Translations under genes and position numbers: made by a program
Source: Kribbella capetownensis
GTDB taxonomy: Bacteria; Actinomycetota; Actinomycetes; Propionibacteriales; Kribbellaceae
Direction of reading: 5' to 3'
Assembly (NCBI RefSeq): GCF_004331485.1
Contig: NZ_SJKD01000002.1
Location: 62,001 to 126,000 of the forward strand
Length of the DNA: 64,000 nt
Part shown: one piece after another, positions 16,164 through 24,189 of the stretch
Position numbering within the stretch: position 1 is the first letter of the stretch
How the letters are laid out: the number at the start of each line of letters is the position of its first letter
Notes under the pieces: model-generated
Databases searched by the model: none
The model's input: only the letters and a program-made list of their open reading frames with translations
What the model was told of the DNA's origin: nothing

Positions 16164-17096
16164 GTGAGGCTGCGTAGTTCGGTTGGAGTCCTGGCTGGTG
16201 CGGCGGCGGTCCTGCTGCTCTCCGCATGCGGTTCGTCCGGCGGAGATGACAACGCCGCCGGTGCGGCCGGCACATCGTCGCCCGCGGCCGCGATTCAGGT
16301 CGTGGCGTCGACGAATGTGTACGGCGACATCGTGAAGCAGATCGCGGGTGACAAGGCCGAGGTGACATCGATCATCTCCGACCCCGATCAGGACCCGCAT
16401 TCCTACGAGGCGAACACGCAGACGCAGCTGGCGCTGTCGAAGGCGAAGGTCGTGATCGAGAACGGCGGCGGCTACGACGATTTCATGGACACGATGCTGA
16501 AGGCGTCCAAGAACACGTCGGCCAAGGTGCTCAATGTGGTGAACATCTCCGGCAAGACCGCCCCCGCCGGCGGAGAGCTCAATGAGCACGTCTGGTACGA
16601 CTTCCCGACCGTCGAGAAGCTGGCCACCCAGCTGGCCGGGACGCTGTCCGAGGTCGACTCCGCGAACAGTTCGACGTACACCGCGAACGCGGCCACCTTC
16701 GCCGACAAGGTGAAGCAGCTCGAGGCCACGGAGGCGTCGATCAAGACGACCTCGAACAGTGCCGGCGCCGCGATCACCGAGCCGGTTCCGTTGTACATGC
16801 TGACCGCGTGCGGACTGGTGAACAAGACACCGGGGGAGTTCAGCGAGGCGATTGAAGAGGGCACCGATGTCCCGGCGGCGGTGTTGCAGGAGACGCTCGG
16901 GTTGTTCAGCTCGAAGCAGGTCAAGTTGCTGGCCTACAACGAGCAGACCTCCGGCCCCGAGACCGAGAAGGTGCTGGCGGCGGCCAAGGCGAACGGAGTG
17001 GCCGTCGTGCCGGTGACGGAGACCCTGCCGGCCGGCAAGGACTACCTGGCCTGGATGACCAGCAACGTCGACGCCATCCGCTCGGCACTGTCCTGA
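16164..17096 (+). CDS. ZnuA-like zinc ABC transporter binding lipoprotein (set 1)
   Basis: The protein has 310 residues and starts at GTG 16164. The lipobox is LLLSAC, after an alanine-rich signal sequence. Cluster A-I motifs are DPDQDPHSYEAN (ligand His), VIENGGGYDDFMD, NEHVWYDFPTVEKLA (second ligand His) and YNEQTSGPETEKVLAAAKA near the C-terminus. The extended His-rich loop of enterobacterial ZnuA is absent. It should capture Zn(II) outside the membrane and pass it to the permease at 17943. It heads a three-gene operon behind a Zur-type box. Confidence 0.87.
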   Translation: MRLRSSVGVLAGAAAVLLLSACGSSGGDDNAAGAAGTSSPAAAIQVVASTNVYGDIVKQIAGDKAEVTSIISDPDQDPHSYEANTQTQLALSKAKVVIENGGGYDDFMDTMLKASKNTSAKVLNVVNISGKTAPAGGELNEHVWYDFPTVEKLATQLAGTLSEVDSANSSTYTANAATFADKVKQLEATEASIKTTSNSAGAAITEPVPLYMLTACGLVNKTPGEFSEAIEEGTDVPAAVLQETLGLFSSKQVKLLAYNEQTSGPETEKVLAAAKANGVAVVPVTETLPAGKDYLAWMTSNVDAIRSALS

Positions 17097-17103
17097 CCCG
17101 TCG

Positions 17104-17940
17104 ATGCTGAATCAGACAACGATGTCGGAGCCTGTCCTGCAGTTCGACGATGCCTCGTTCGGTTACGGGCAGCGTCGGCTCTGGGGCGGCCTCTCGATGG
17201 ATCTGGCGCCGGGGGAGTTTTTGGCGGTCCTCCGCGCCGGCGGATCGGGAAAGACGAGTCTGCTGAAGGCGGTCCTCGGTCTGCAGCCACTGCTGTCCGG
17301 CACTGTTCGAGTCGTCGGTGCGCCACCGCACCAAGGCAGTACGAAGATCGGTTATGTGCCACAGCATCGGCGCATCGACAGCCTCACTCCACTGCGCGCC
17401 CGCGATGTGGTCGGTCAGGGGCTCGATGGTCACCGCTGGGGAATCGGGCGACCTGATCGAGCGCGTCGCCGGCAGATCGACGACATGCTCGCGTCGGTCG
17501 GCGCGGGGGACTACGCCGACCGGCCTATCGGGGTCCTGTCTGGTGGAGAGCAGCAGCGGGTCCGTATCGCCCAGGCGCTGGTGGCCGATCCGAAGCTGCT
17601 GCTGTGTGACGAGCCCCTGTTGTCCTTGGACCTCAGCAGCCAACGCACGGTCTCCGGTCTGGTGGATCGCCGCCGCCGGACGCATGACACCGCGGTCATG
17701 TTCGTCACGCACGACATCAACCCGGCGCTGCCGTACGTCAACCGGGTGCTGTACCTGGCCGGCGGACGCTTCCGGATGGGCACGATCGACGAAGTGATGA
17801 CATCGGCCACGCTCAGCGACCTCTACGAGTCTCCGGTCGAGGTCATCCGTTCCGGCGGTAGGGTCCTGGTGGCAGGCGTTCCCGAGTGGCCGGATCCACA
17901 CCATGCGCATGACAGTGCGCCGAGTCTGCAGGCTGGTTGA
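17104..17940 (+). CDS. ZnuC-like ABC ATPase with unusual Walker A (set 1)
   Basis: The protein has 278 residues. The signature LSGGEQQRVRIAQAL, Walker B LLLCDEPLLSLDLSS and switch VTHDINPALPYVN are normal. The Walker A region reads LRAGGSGKTSLL: the first glycine of the P-loop consensus is arginine, and the usual GPN is replaced by RAG. The GK[T] core is kept. The paralogue at 25905 has a standard GPNGAGKS. The change may lower ATPase activity or mark early decay. A second ATG at 17122 is possible. The start has no strong ribosome site. Confidence 0.82.
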   Translation: MLNQTTMSEPVLQFDDASFGYGQRRLWGGLSMDLAPGEFLAVLRAGGSGKTSLLKAVLGLQPLLSGTVRVVGAPPHQGSTKIGYVPQHRRIDSLTPLRARDVVGQGLDGHRWGIGRPDRARRRQIDDMLASVGAGDYADRPIGVLSGGEQQRVRIAQALVADPKLLLCDEPLLSLDLSSQRTVSGLVDRRRRTHDTAVMFVTHDINPALPYVNRVLYLAGGRFRMGTIDEVMTSATLSDLYESPVEVIRSGGRVLVAGVPEWPDPHHAHDSAPSLQAG

Positions 17941-17942
17941 GG

Positions 17943-18845
17943 ATGTCGATCCTGGCCGCAAGTACAGATGTCGATGTCTGGCATCAGATCTTCAACTTCA
18001 CCGACTACGGTGAGTTGCTGTCCCTGGTCCGCAACTCGATCATCGCCGGCGTGGCGCTCGGCGTCGTCGGCGGACTGATCGGCGTGTTCGTGATGATGCG
18101 CGATCTGCCGTTCGCCGTCCACGGCATCAGCGAGCTGTCGTTCGCGGGGGCCTCCGGGGCGTTGCTGTTGGGCATCAACGTCGTGGCGGGCTCGCTGGCC
18201 GGCTCGATTCTGGCGGCTGTGCTGATCGGAGCGCTCGGGAGCCGAGCGCGCGACCGCAACTCGATCATCGGAGTGCTGATGCCGTTCGGGCTCGGCCTCG
18301 GTGTGCTGTTCCTCGGCCTGTACAAGGGGCGTGCGGCAAACAAGTTCGGCCTGCTGACCGGGCAGATTGTTGCAGTGGATACTCCGCAACTGTCCTGGCT
18401 CATCGTCACCGGCGTGGTCGTCCTGCTGGGACTTCTGATCGTCTGGCGGCCGCTGATGTTCGCCAGCTCCGATCCGGAGCAGGCCGCGGCGCGGGGCGTG
18501 CCGGTGCGGGCTCTGTCCTTGGTTTTCATGCTCCTGCTCGGCCTCGCGGTCGCCATCTCGGTGCAGATCGTGGGGGCGCTGCTGGTGCTCAGCATCGTGG
18601 TCACTCCCGCGGCTGCCGCTCTGCGAGTGGCCGCTGCGCCGTGGCTTGTCCCCGTGCTGAGTGTCGTGTTCGCGACCGTGTCACTCGTCGGCGGCATCCT
18701 GCTGGCCCTCGGCGGCAGTTTGCCGATCAGTCCGTATGTGACCACCATCTCGTTCGTCATCTACGTCGTCTGCCGGCTCGTCGGCGCCCGACAGGGGAAG
18801 CGCAGCTGGATGCCGCTGCGCCTTCTGCGCCCGGCCCGCGGCTGA
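17943..18845 (+). CDS. ZnuB-like metal ABC permease (set 1)
   Basis: The protein has 300 residues and starts at ATG 17943, two bases after the ATPase stop. It contains about eight hydrophobic helices of the ABC-3 family, with LPFAVHGISELSFAGASGAL near the N-terminus and QIVGALLVLSIVVTPAAAAL, the helix and loop that face the ATPase. It forms the zinc channel with the ATPase and lipoprotein immediately upstream. The tail (RQGKRSWMPLRLLRPARG) is basic and probably cytoplasmic. Confidence 0.87.
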   Translation: MSILAASTDVDVWHQIFNFTDYGELLSLVRNSIIAGVALGVVGGLIGVFVMMRDLPFAVHGISELSFAGASGALLLGINVVAGSLAGSILAAVLIGALGSRARDRNSIIGVLMPFGLGLGVLFLGLYKGRAANKFGLLTGQIVAVDTPQLSWLIVTGVVVLLGLLIVWRPLMFASSDPEQAAARGVPVRALSLVFMLLLGLAVAISVQIVGALLVLSIVVTPAAAALRVAAAPWLVPVLSVVFATVSLVGGILLALGGSLPISPYVTTISFVIYVVCRLVGARQGKRSWMPLRLLRPARG

Positions 18846-18882
18846 CCGGCGGGGTTACCCGCCCGAGAGCGGTCGTTGAATA

Positions 18883-19248
18883 TCAGCCCCGGGTGGTCGT
18901 CGCAGATCGGGCATCCTTGTGCGGCAGGTCGCCGTCGAGGTGGTCGGCGTGGAACAGTGCCTGGTCGAGCAGCCCTTTCACGTGGTCGTCGGCGGCCGAG
19001 TAGTACACGAAGGTCCCCTCGCGCCGCCCCTTCACCAGCCCGGCGAGCCGCAGCTTCGCCAGGTGCTGGGAGACCGCGGTGGGTGCGGCGCCGGCGAGCT
19101 CGGCCAGACAGGCCACGGACGACTCGCCCTGTAGCAGCGCCCACAGCACCTTGATCCGGGTCGGATCCGCGAGCAGCCGGAAGGACTCGGCCGCGAGGTG
19201 AACCTGTTCCTCGTTGGGCATCTCGAAGTTGTCGATCGACGAGTGCAT
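18883..19248 (-). CDS. ArsR-family metal-sensing repressor divergent from the metal ATPase
   Basis: The protein has 121 residues. A winged helix (LLADPTRIKVLWALLQGESS, then PTAVSQHLAKLRLAGLV) is followed by a C-terminal helix DDHVKGLLDQALFHADH. This gives Asp, His+2, His+13, His+16, the CzrA/NmtR-type alpha5 site. It also has a His-rich N-terminal patch (MHSS..EQVHLAAE) and a C-terminal HKD, which in NmtR/KmtR relatives add ligands for Ni or Co. It diverges from the P1B-4 ATPase gene, its probable target. Confidence 0.85.
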   Translation of the reverse strand: MHSSIDNFEMPNEEQVHLAAESFRLLADPTRIKVLWALLQGESSVACLAELAGAAPTAVSQHLAKLRLAGLVKGRREGTFVYYSAADDHVKGLLDQALFHADHLDGDLPHKDARSATTTRG

Positions 19249-19272
19249 GCCTGGAGCCTAGCAACACTCTCC

Positions 19273-19296
19273 TGCTTGCGTACATGCATGCTTGCG
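19273..19296. promoter_or_regulatory. Candidate operator between ArsR repressor and P1B-4 ATPase
   Basis: Two direct TGCTTGCG elements (19273-19280 and 19289-19296) flank TACATGCA in the 64-base gap between the divergent genes. The arrangement suggests a repressor site covering both promoters. Confidence 0.45.
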
Positions 19297-19312
19297 CAGA
19301 TACGATGCTCTG

Positions 19313-21340
19313 GTGACGGTTGATCTCGAGGCGACGACCACCGCTGTTGGCCCTCCAGTCGGCCGGCTGCGTGGGCGGTGGTGGCGGCGCAGCACGTGGT
19401 CGTTGCCCGAGGTCCGATGGGCAGCGACCGCGACCGGGCTGTTCCTCGCGGGCCTGGCCGCCCAGCTCGGCGGTGCTCCGCGGTGGGTGTCCTGGCCTCT
19501 CTTTCTCGCCTGTTACGCGTCCGGCGGCTGGGAGCCGGGTGTGGCCGGGCTGCGTGCGCTGCGCGAGAAGCGGCTGGACGTCGATCTGCTGATGGTCGCG
19601 GCGGCGATCGGCGCCGCCGCGATCGGTCAGGTTCTCGACGGCGGGCTGCTGATCGTCATCTTCGCCACCTCCGGCGCGCTGGAGGCGATCGCCACGAAGC
19701 GCACCGAGGACTCGGTCCGTGGACTCCTCGACCTGGCTCCCGACACCGCTGTCCGGATTCGCCCCTCGCATACCGACGTCGACGGCGAGGAAACGGTGCG
19801 GGTGGTCGACCTCGTGGTCGGCGACGTGATCCTGGTGCGGCCAGGCATCCGCATCGGCGCAGACGGGACCGTTGTCGACGGCGCGAGTGAGGTCGATCAG
19901 GCGACCATCACAGGAGAGTCGATGCCGGTCGACAAGCAGCCCGGAGACGAAGTGTTCGCAGGAACCATGAACGGATCGGGCGCACTGCAGGTCCGGGTCG
20001 ACCGGACCGCCGGCGAATCCGTGGTCGCCCGGATCGCTGCGCTGGTCGCCGAAGCCACCCGGACCAAGGCCAAGACACAGCTGTTCGTCGACAAGGTCGA
20101 ACAGCGCTACTCCGTCGGTATGGTGACCGCGACCGTCGCGCTGTTCGTCATCCCGCTGCTACTGCGGCAACCGTTCACACCGACGTTGCTGCGGGCGATG
20201 ACGTTCATGATCGTCGCCTCGCCGTGTGCGGTCGTGCTTGCCACCATGCCGCCCCTGCTCGCGGCGATCGCGAACGCCGGACGCCAGGGCGTGCTGGTGA
20301 AATCCGCCGTGGTGATGGAGCTGCTCGGCCGAACCTCGCAGATCGCTCTCGACAAGACCGGGACGCTCACGCGCGGTACGCCGTACCTAGCCCGCATCCT
20401 CACCCTGCCCGGCTCTGGGCTCAGCGAGGACGAGGCCCTCGGACTCGCGGCCTCGGCCGAGCATCCCAGCGAACACCCGCTGGCTGCGGCGATCGTGGCC
20501 GCTGCCCGCGCGCGGCAGTTGCCGCTCGTCCCGGTCGATGCCTTCGCGGCCACAGCCGGACAAGGCGTGCACGCGACTGTGCGCGGCCGCGAAGTTCGCA
20601 TCGGTTCTCCGGCCGGTGTGCGGAGCAGTAGCACCTCCGCCGCCGCGGAGGCACTGACGGCGCTGCTGCTCGAGGGCGCGACGGTGTTGGTCATGACAGT
20701 GGACGGCGAATCCGCAGCCGCGTTCGGAATGGTCGATCAGCTCCGCCCTGAGGCTCCTGACGCGGTCCGCCGACTGACGCGCCTCACTGAGCGGCCGCCG
20801 ATCCTCCTGACGGGCGACAATCCCACCGCGGCTCGAACCGTGGCCGCGGGCGTCGGGATCCACGATGTGCGCGCCGGACTACGGCCCGATCAGAAGGCAG
20901 AGCATGTACGTCGGATGCAGACCTCAGGCGCGAAGGTCACCGTGATCGGCGACGGCATCAACGACGCGCCGGCCCTGGCGGCCGCGGACACCGGCATCGC
21001 CATGGGTGGCGCCGGGTCCGACCTCACGCTGCAGACGGCGGACGCGATCATCGTCCGGGACAACCTCTCGACGGTGCCCGCGGTGATCGCGCTGTCGCGC
21101 AGGGCCCGGCGCGTCGTCGTGGCGAACTTGATCATCGCGGCGTCTTTCATGACCGTCCTGGCGGTTTGGGATCTGGCCGGACATCTGCCGCTGCCGCTCG
21201 GGGTGGCCGGTCATGAAGGATCCACGGTCATCGTCGGACTCAACGGGCTGAGGCTTCTGCGCAGATCCGCCTGGCCCCGCGCAGGCCGGACCGACCGAAT
21301 GCGCTCGAGAACGTCTCGCCAGGACGCCGGCCGGGTGTAA
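19313..21340 (+). CDS. P1B-4-type heavy-metal translocating P-type ATPase
   Basis: From GTG 19313 the protein has 675 residues. It lacks an N-terminal heavy-metal domain and has fewer N-terminal helices than ZntA, as in the P1B-4 subgroup. The TGES actuator loop (TITGESMPVD), the membrane SPC motif (303-305), phosphorylation site DKTGTLT (D347), a HP-type loop (SAEHPSEHPLAAAI), GDGINDAPAL, and the final-helix signature HEGST (634-638) are all present. SPC plus HEGxT is characteristic of Co(II)/Fe(II)/Zn(II) exporters such as CoaT and CtpD. It is paired with a divergent ArsR sensor and should export excess metal. A TTG at 19292 would overlap the putative operator. Confidence 0.87.
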   Translation: MTVDLEATTTAVGPPVGRLRGRWWRRSTWSLPEVRWAATATGLFLAGLAAQLGGAPRWVSWPLFLACYASGGWEPGVAGLRALREKRLDVDLLMVAAAIGAAAIGQVLDGGLLIVIFATSGALEAIATKRTEDSVRGLLDLAPDTAVRIRPSHTDVDGEETVRVVDLVVGDVILVRPGIRIGADGTVVDGASEVDQATITGESMPVDKQPGDEVFAGTMNGSGALQVRVDRTAGESVVARIAALVAEATRTKAKTQLFVDKVEQRYSVGMVTATVALFVIPLLLRQPFTPTLLRAMTFMIVASPCAVVLATMPPLLAAIANAGRQGVLVKSAVVMELLGRTSQIALDKTGTLTRGTPYLARILTLPGSGLSEDEALGLAASAEHPSEHPLAAAIVAAARARQLPLVPVDAFAATAGQGVHATVRGREVRIGSPAGVRSSSTSAAAEALTALLLEGATVLVMTVDGESAAAFGMVDQLRPEAPDAVRRLTRLTERPPILLTGDNPTAARTVAAGVGIHDVRAGLRPDQKAEHVRRMQTSGAKVTVIGDGINDAPALAAADTGIAMGGAGSDLTLQTADAIIVRDNLSTVPAVIALSRRARRVVVANLIIAASFMTVLAVWDLAGHLPLPLGVAGHEGSTVIVGLNGLRLLRRSAWPRAGRTDRMRSRTSRQDAGRV

Positions 21341-21346
21341 TGGACA

Positions 21347-21361
21347 TGGAAATCATATTCA
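21347..21361. promoter_or_regulatory. Zur-type box upstream of zur
   Basis: TGGAAATCATATTCA fits the 7-1-7 pattern and lies 42 bases before the zur start, implying autoregulation of the zur-GTPase-WD40 operon. Confidence 0.75.
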
Positions 21362-21403
21362 TTTAGTCTGCTGGTACGGCGCCCGTCGACAAGGGAGTCC
21401 ACG

Positions 21404-21907
21404 ATGCGCGAGAACGGGATGCAGCGGCTGGCCACGGCTTCGGGCCGGATCGGTCTGCGCCGGACACGCCAGCGGTCCGCCGTGCTGGCGGCGTTGCAGA
21501 GCTGCGGCGATTTCGTCTCCGCACAGGATCTTCACCGCGTGATCTCGGAAGGAGACACCACCGTCGGCCTGACCACCGTTTACCGGACGCTGCGTGATCT
21601 GGAGAACTCCGGGCGGATCGACATGATCCGGGAACAGGACGGCAGCCGGCTGTTCCGGCACCGGCGGGCAGTCGGCCACAGCCACTATCTGGTCTGCCGT
21701 TGCTGCCTGCGAAGCTGGCCGGTCGACTCCGACATCGTCGAGGTGTGGGCCGACGCGGCGGCCGAGGCAGCCGGTTTCACCAGCGTCGAACACACCGTAG
21801 AACTCACCGGCGTCTGCGCCCGCTGTGCGGCCGCCGTCAGCAAAGGAGAACCACCGTGCCGTCAGGCCTCCGGCCACCAGGCCGATCACCGAACCTCTCC
21901 GCACTGA
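21404..21907 (+). CDS. zur: Fur-family zinc uptake regulator Zur
   Basis: The protein has 167 residues. A winged helix (RRTRQRSAVLAALQSCGDFVS, read in part, then TTVYRTLRDLENSGRIDMI) is followed by a metal-binding and dimer domain. A ligand block HSHYLVCRCCLRSW has one CxxC pair and HTVELTGVCARC has the other, forming the structural zinc site. EQDGSRLFRHRR is typical of actinobacterial Zur. Zinc-loaded Zur should repress the eight boxed promoters in this window. Surrounding genes are almost all metal transport, which favours Zur over Fur. Its 3' end overlaps the next small gene in a different frame. Confidence 0.85.
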   Translation: MRENGMQRLATASGRIGLRRTRQRSAVLAALQSCGDFVSAQDLHRVISEGDTTVGLTTVYRTLRDLENSGRIDMIREQDGSRLFRHRRAVGHSHYLVCRCCLRSWPVDSDIVEVWADAAAEAAGFTSVEHTVELTGVCARCAAAVSKGEPPCRQASGHQADHRTSPH

Positions 21908-22137
21908 AGGAGTCGGTCCGGCAACTGCTCGACCTCGATGACGAGACGGCGGTGATGATTCGCCAGCTCGACTGCACCGAGCCCGGCTGTCCGCCGGTGG
22001 AGACGGTCGTGGCCGTTCTGCCGATGGCGGGCGAGGCGCGCCGCTGGACCCTCCACCGACCGGTCGACCAGATCACTCCGGCCGACCTGCGAGACCTCAT
22101 CCAGACAGAACCTGAACAAGCCCCCGAAGGAGCCTGA
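21856..22137 (+). CDS. Conserved-looking 93-residue protein between zur and the COG0523 GTPase
   Basis: From GTG 21856 (ribosome site caaaggagaa) the frame gives 93 residues and overlaps the end of zur by about 50 bases. It begins with a Pro/Ser-rich tail, then a helix (SALKESVRQLLDLDDETAV) and a motif DCTEPGCPPVET (Cys40, Cys45) followed by a beta-rich segment (VAVLPMAGEARRWTLHRPV) and a final helix. I do not recognise a named family. The position, five to eight bases before the GTPase gene, suggests a partner or client of that zinc GTPase. The two cysteines could bind metal. Confidence 0.7.
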   Translation: MPSGLRPPGRSPNLSALKESVRQLLDLDDETAVMIRQLDCTEPGCPPVETVVAVLPMAGEARRWTLHRPVDQITPADLRDLIQTEPEQAPEGA

Positions 22138-22144
22138 ACCTGTC

Positions 22145-23170
22145 ATGACCGACGACACCACCGCTGCCGAGGCCACGGACGACCGCGTCCCGGTCACCGT
22201 CCTCACCGGCTTCCTGGGTTCGGGCAAGACCACCCTGCTGAACCGGATCCTCACCGAGCAGCACGGCCTGCGCATCGCCGTCATCGAGAACGAGTACGGC
22301 GAGGTCGGTATCGACGACGCCCTCGTGCTGGACGCCGAGGAAGAGATCTTCGAGATGAACAACGGGTGCATCTGCTGCACCGTGCGCGGCGACCTGATCC
22401 GCATCCTCGGTGCGCTGATGCGCCGCCGGGACAAGTTCGACCGGATCCTGATCGAGACGACCGGGCTGGCCGACCCGGCGCCGGTGGCGCAGACGTTCTT
22501 CATGGACGACGAGATCGCCTCCGAGCTCCGGCTGGATGCCATCGTGACCCTGGTCGACGCGGCCCACGTGCTGCCGCATCTGGACGAGGTCAAGCCCGAG
22601 GGTGTGGAGAACGAGGCAGTCGAGCAGATTGCATTCGCCGATCGCATCGTGCTCAACAAGACCGATCTGGTCGACGAGGCCACCATCGAGCAGGTGGTGT
22701 CGCGGATCCGGGCCATCAACACGCCGGTGGAGATCATTCCGACCGCTCATGCCGCGGTCGAGCTGGAGCGCGTCCTCGATGTCGGCGCTTTCGACCTGGA
22801 CCGGGTGCTCGCCGACGATCCGAAGTTCCTCACCGACACCGACCACCAGCACGATCTGAGCGTCACATCGGTGGGCCTCGACGTCGAGGGCGAGGTCGAC
22901 GGGGATCGGATCAACGAGTGGCTCGGCGGGCTGCTGCGCACCAGGGGAGCGGACATCTTCCGCTCGAAGGGAATTCTGGCAGTGGCCGGATCGGATCAGC
23001 AGTACGTCTTCCAGGGCGTTCACATGCTGCTGCTCGCCGAAGGCGGACGCGAATGGCGCGACGCTGAGACTCGCCGCAACCGTCTGGTCTTCATCGGACG
23101 CAACCTCGATCGGGACGAGCTCGAGCGTGGCTTCGCCGACTGCCTCATGACGGCAAAGGTGGCGGTGTGA
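22145..23170 (+). CDS. COG0523/CobW-family zinc-allocating GTPase
   Basis: The protein has 341 residues. The Walker A is LTGFLGSGKTTLL (about 20-32), the conserved ENEYGEVGID follows, and the family metal site GCICC is at 74-78. A Walker B-like ETTGLADPAP, a NKTD guanine-specificity motif and a CobW C-terminal domain (from about residue 240) with DHQHD before it complete the protein. Zur-controlled members (ZagA/YciC, ZNG1) use GTP to pass zinc to priority enzymes such as FolE or methionine aminopeptidase when zinc is scarce. It belongs to the zur operon and its stop overlaps the WD40 gene start. Confidence 0.87.
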   Translation: MTDDTTAAEATDDRVPVTVLTGFLGSGKTTLLNRILTEQHGLRIAVIENEYGEVGIDDALVLDAEEEIFEMNNGCICCTVRGDLIRILGALMRRRDKFDRILIETTGLADPAPVAQTFFMDDEIASELRLDAIVTLVDAAHVLPHLDEVKPEGVENEAVEQIAFADRIVLNKTDLVDEATIEQVVSRIRAINTPVEIIPTAHAAVELERVLDVGAFDLDRVLADDPKFLTDTDHQHDLSVTSVGLDVEGEVDGDRINEWLGGLLRTRGADIFRSKGILAVAGSDQQYVFQGVHMLLLAEGGREWRDAETRRNRLVFIGRNLDRDELERGFADCLMTAKVAV

Positions 23171-24189
23171 ACGCGACGATCACCGCGACCGACTCACTGT
23201 GGCGCCAGGAGGTCGACGACGCGCCGGTCTCGCTGAGCGCGGCAGGGGATCTGGTCGCGATCGCCGGGGCTGCCGGTCCGGCCTGGGTGCTGGATCTCGG
23301 CACGGGCGAGGTTGTCGGTGAGCTGGCGCTGGACGGCGGCTCACTCCGTGCGTCGTTGTCGCCGGACGCGCAGCACGTGGCGGTGACCGGGCCTGGCGGC
23401 TACGCCCTCTGGCGCCGGTCCGATGGTCGCGTCGTGACCGCGGCCACCGGACTCTGGTCGCAGGCCGCGGCCTGGGCCGACGGGAGGGTCGCGGTGGCTT
23501 CCGGTCGCTATGCGCGCGTTCTCGATGCCGATGGCAACGAGTTGTGGGCGACCGAGGCGGCGGCCAGTACGGTCACCGACGTGAAGTGGCTGCGCGGCGG
23601 CCGTCGGCTGGCGGTCGCGGCGTACGGCGCCGTGCGGTGTCACGAGCGGCATCAGGCGTCACCGGTCGCCACCTATCCGTACGTCGGATCGCACCTCGCG
23701 CTGGCCGTCTCGCCCAACGACCGCTGGATCTGCAGCGGCAATCAGGACGCCTCGATCCACATCTGGCGCAGCCGTGATGGTGACGAGCTGACCATGGCGG
23801 GTTACCCCGAAAAGGTGTCCCGGCTGGGGTTCGACGACACCGGCCGATGGCTCGCCGCCGACGGTGCGCCGGATCTGACCGTCTGGGACTTCTCCGGCAA
23901 GGGGCCTAACGGCACCGCGCCGCGCCTGCTGAACGCGCACGAGACGATCACGGCACTGGCGTGGCGGCCCGGCACGCTCGGGCACCTCGCCAGCGGGGGC
24001 GCCGATGGCACGGTCGCACTCTGGCGAGTCACCAACGGACGACCCGAGGCCCGCCAGCGGCCGGTGCGCACGTTCGAGCTGAGCGACGGCGTCGCCGCCC
24101 TGGCCTGGGCCGGCCCGCAGGTGCTCGTCACGGCTGCGCGAGACGGCAGCATCGAGGCTCACCGTCTACCGGACAGGAATCAGCTGTAG
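23167..24189 (+). CDS. WD40-repeat beta-propeller protein of the zur operon
   Basis: The protein has 340 residues from GTG 23167, overlapping the GTPase stop. Repeated GH/SP-WD-like units are visible, for example VSPNDRWICSGNQDASIHIW, LAADGAPDLTVWDF, and LAWRPGTLGHLASGGADGT then VALWRV, giving about six or seven blades. There is no signal peptide or membrane segment, so it is cytoplasmic. WD40 proteins are scaffolds; fusion by overlap to a zinc GTPase suggests it holds the GTPase and its client. Its 3' end overlaps the convergent permease gene by ten bases. The specific partner is unknown. Confidence 0.8.
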   Translation: MNATITATDSLWRQEVDDAPVSLSAAGDLVAIAGAAGPAWVLDLGTGEVVGELALDGGSLRASLSPDAQHVAVTGPGGYALWRRSDGRVVTAATGLWSQAAAWADGRVAVASGRYARVLDADGNELWATEAAASTVTDVKWLRGGRRLAVAAYGAVRCHERHQASPVATYPYVGSHLALAVSPNDRWICSGNQDASIHIWRSRDGDELTMAGYPEKVSRLGFDDTGRWLAADGAPDLTVWDFSGKGPNGTAPRLLNAHETITALAWRPGTLGHLASGGADGTVALWRVTNGRPEARQRPVRTFELSDGVAALAWAGPQVLVTAARDGSIEAHRLPDRNQL

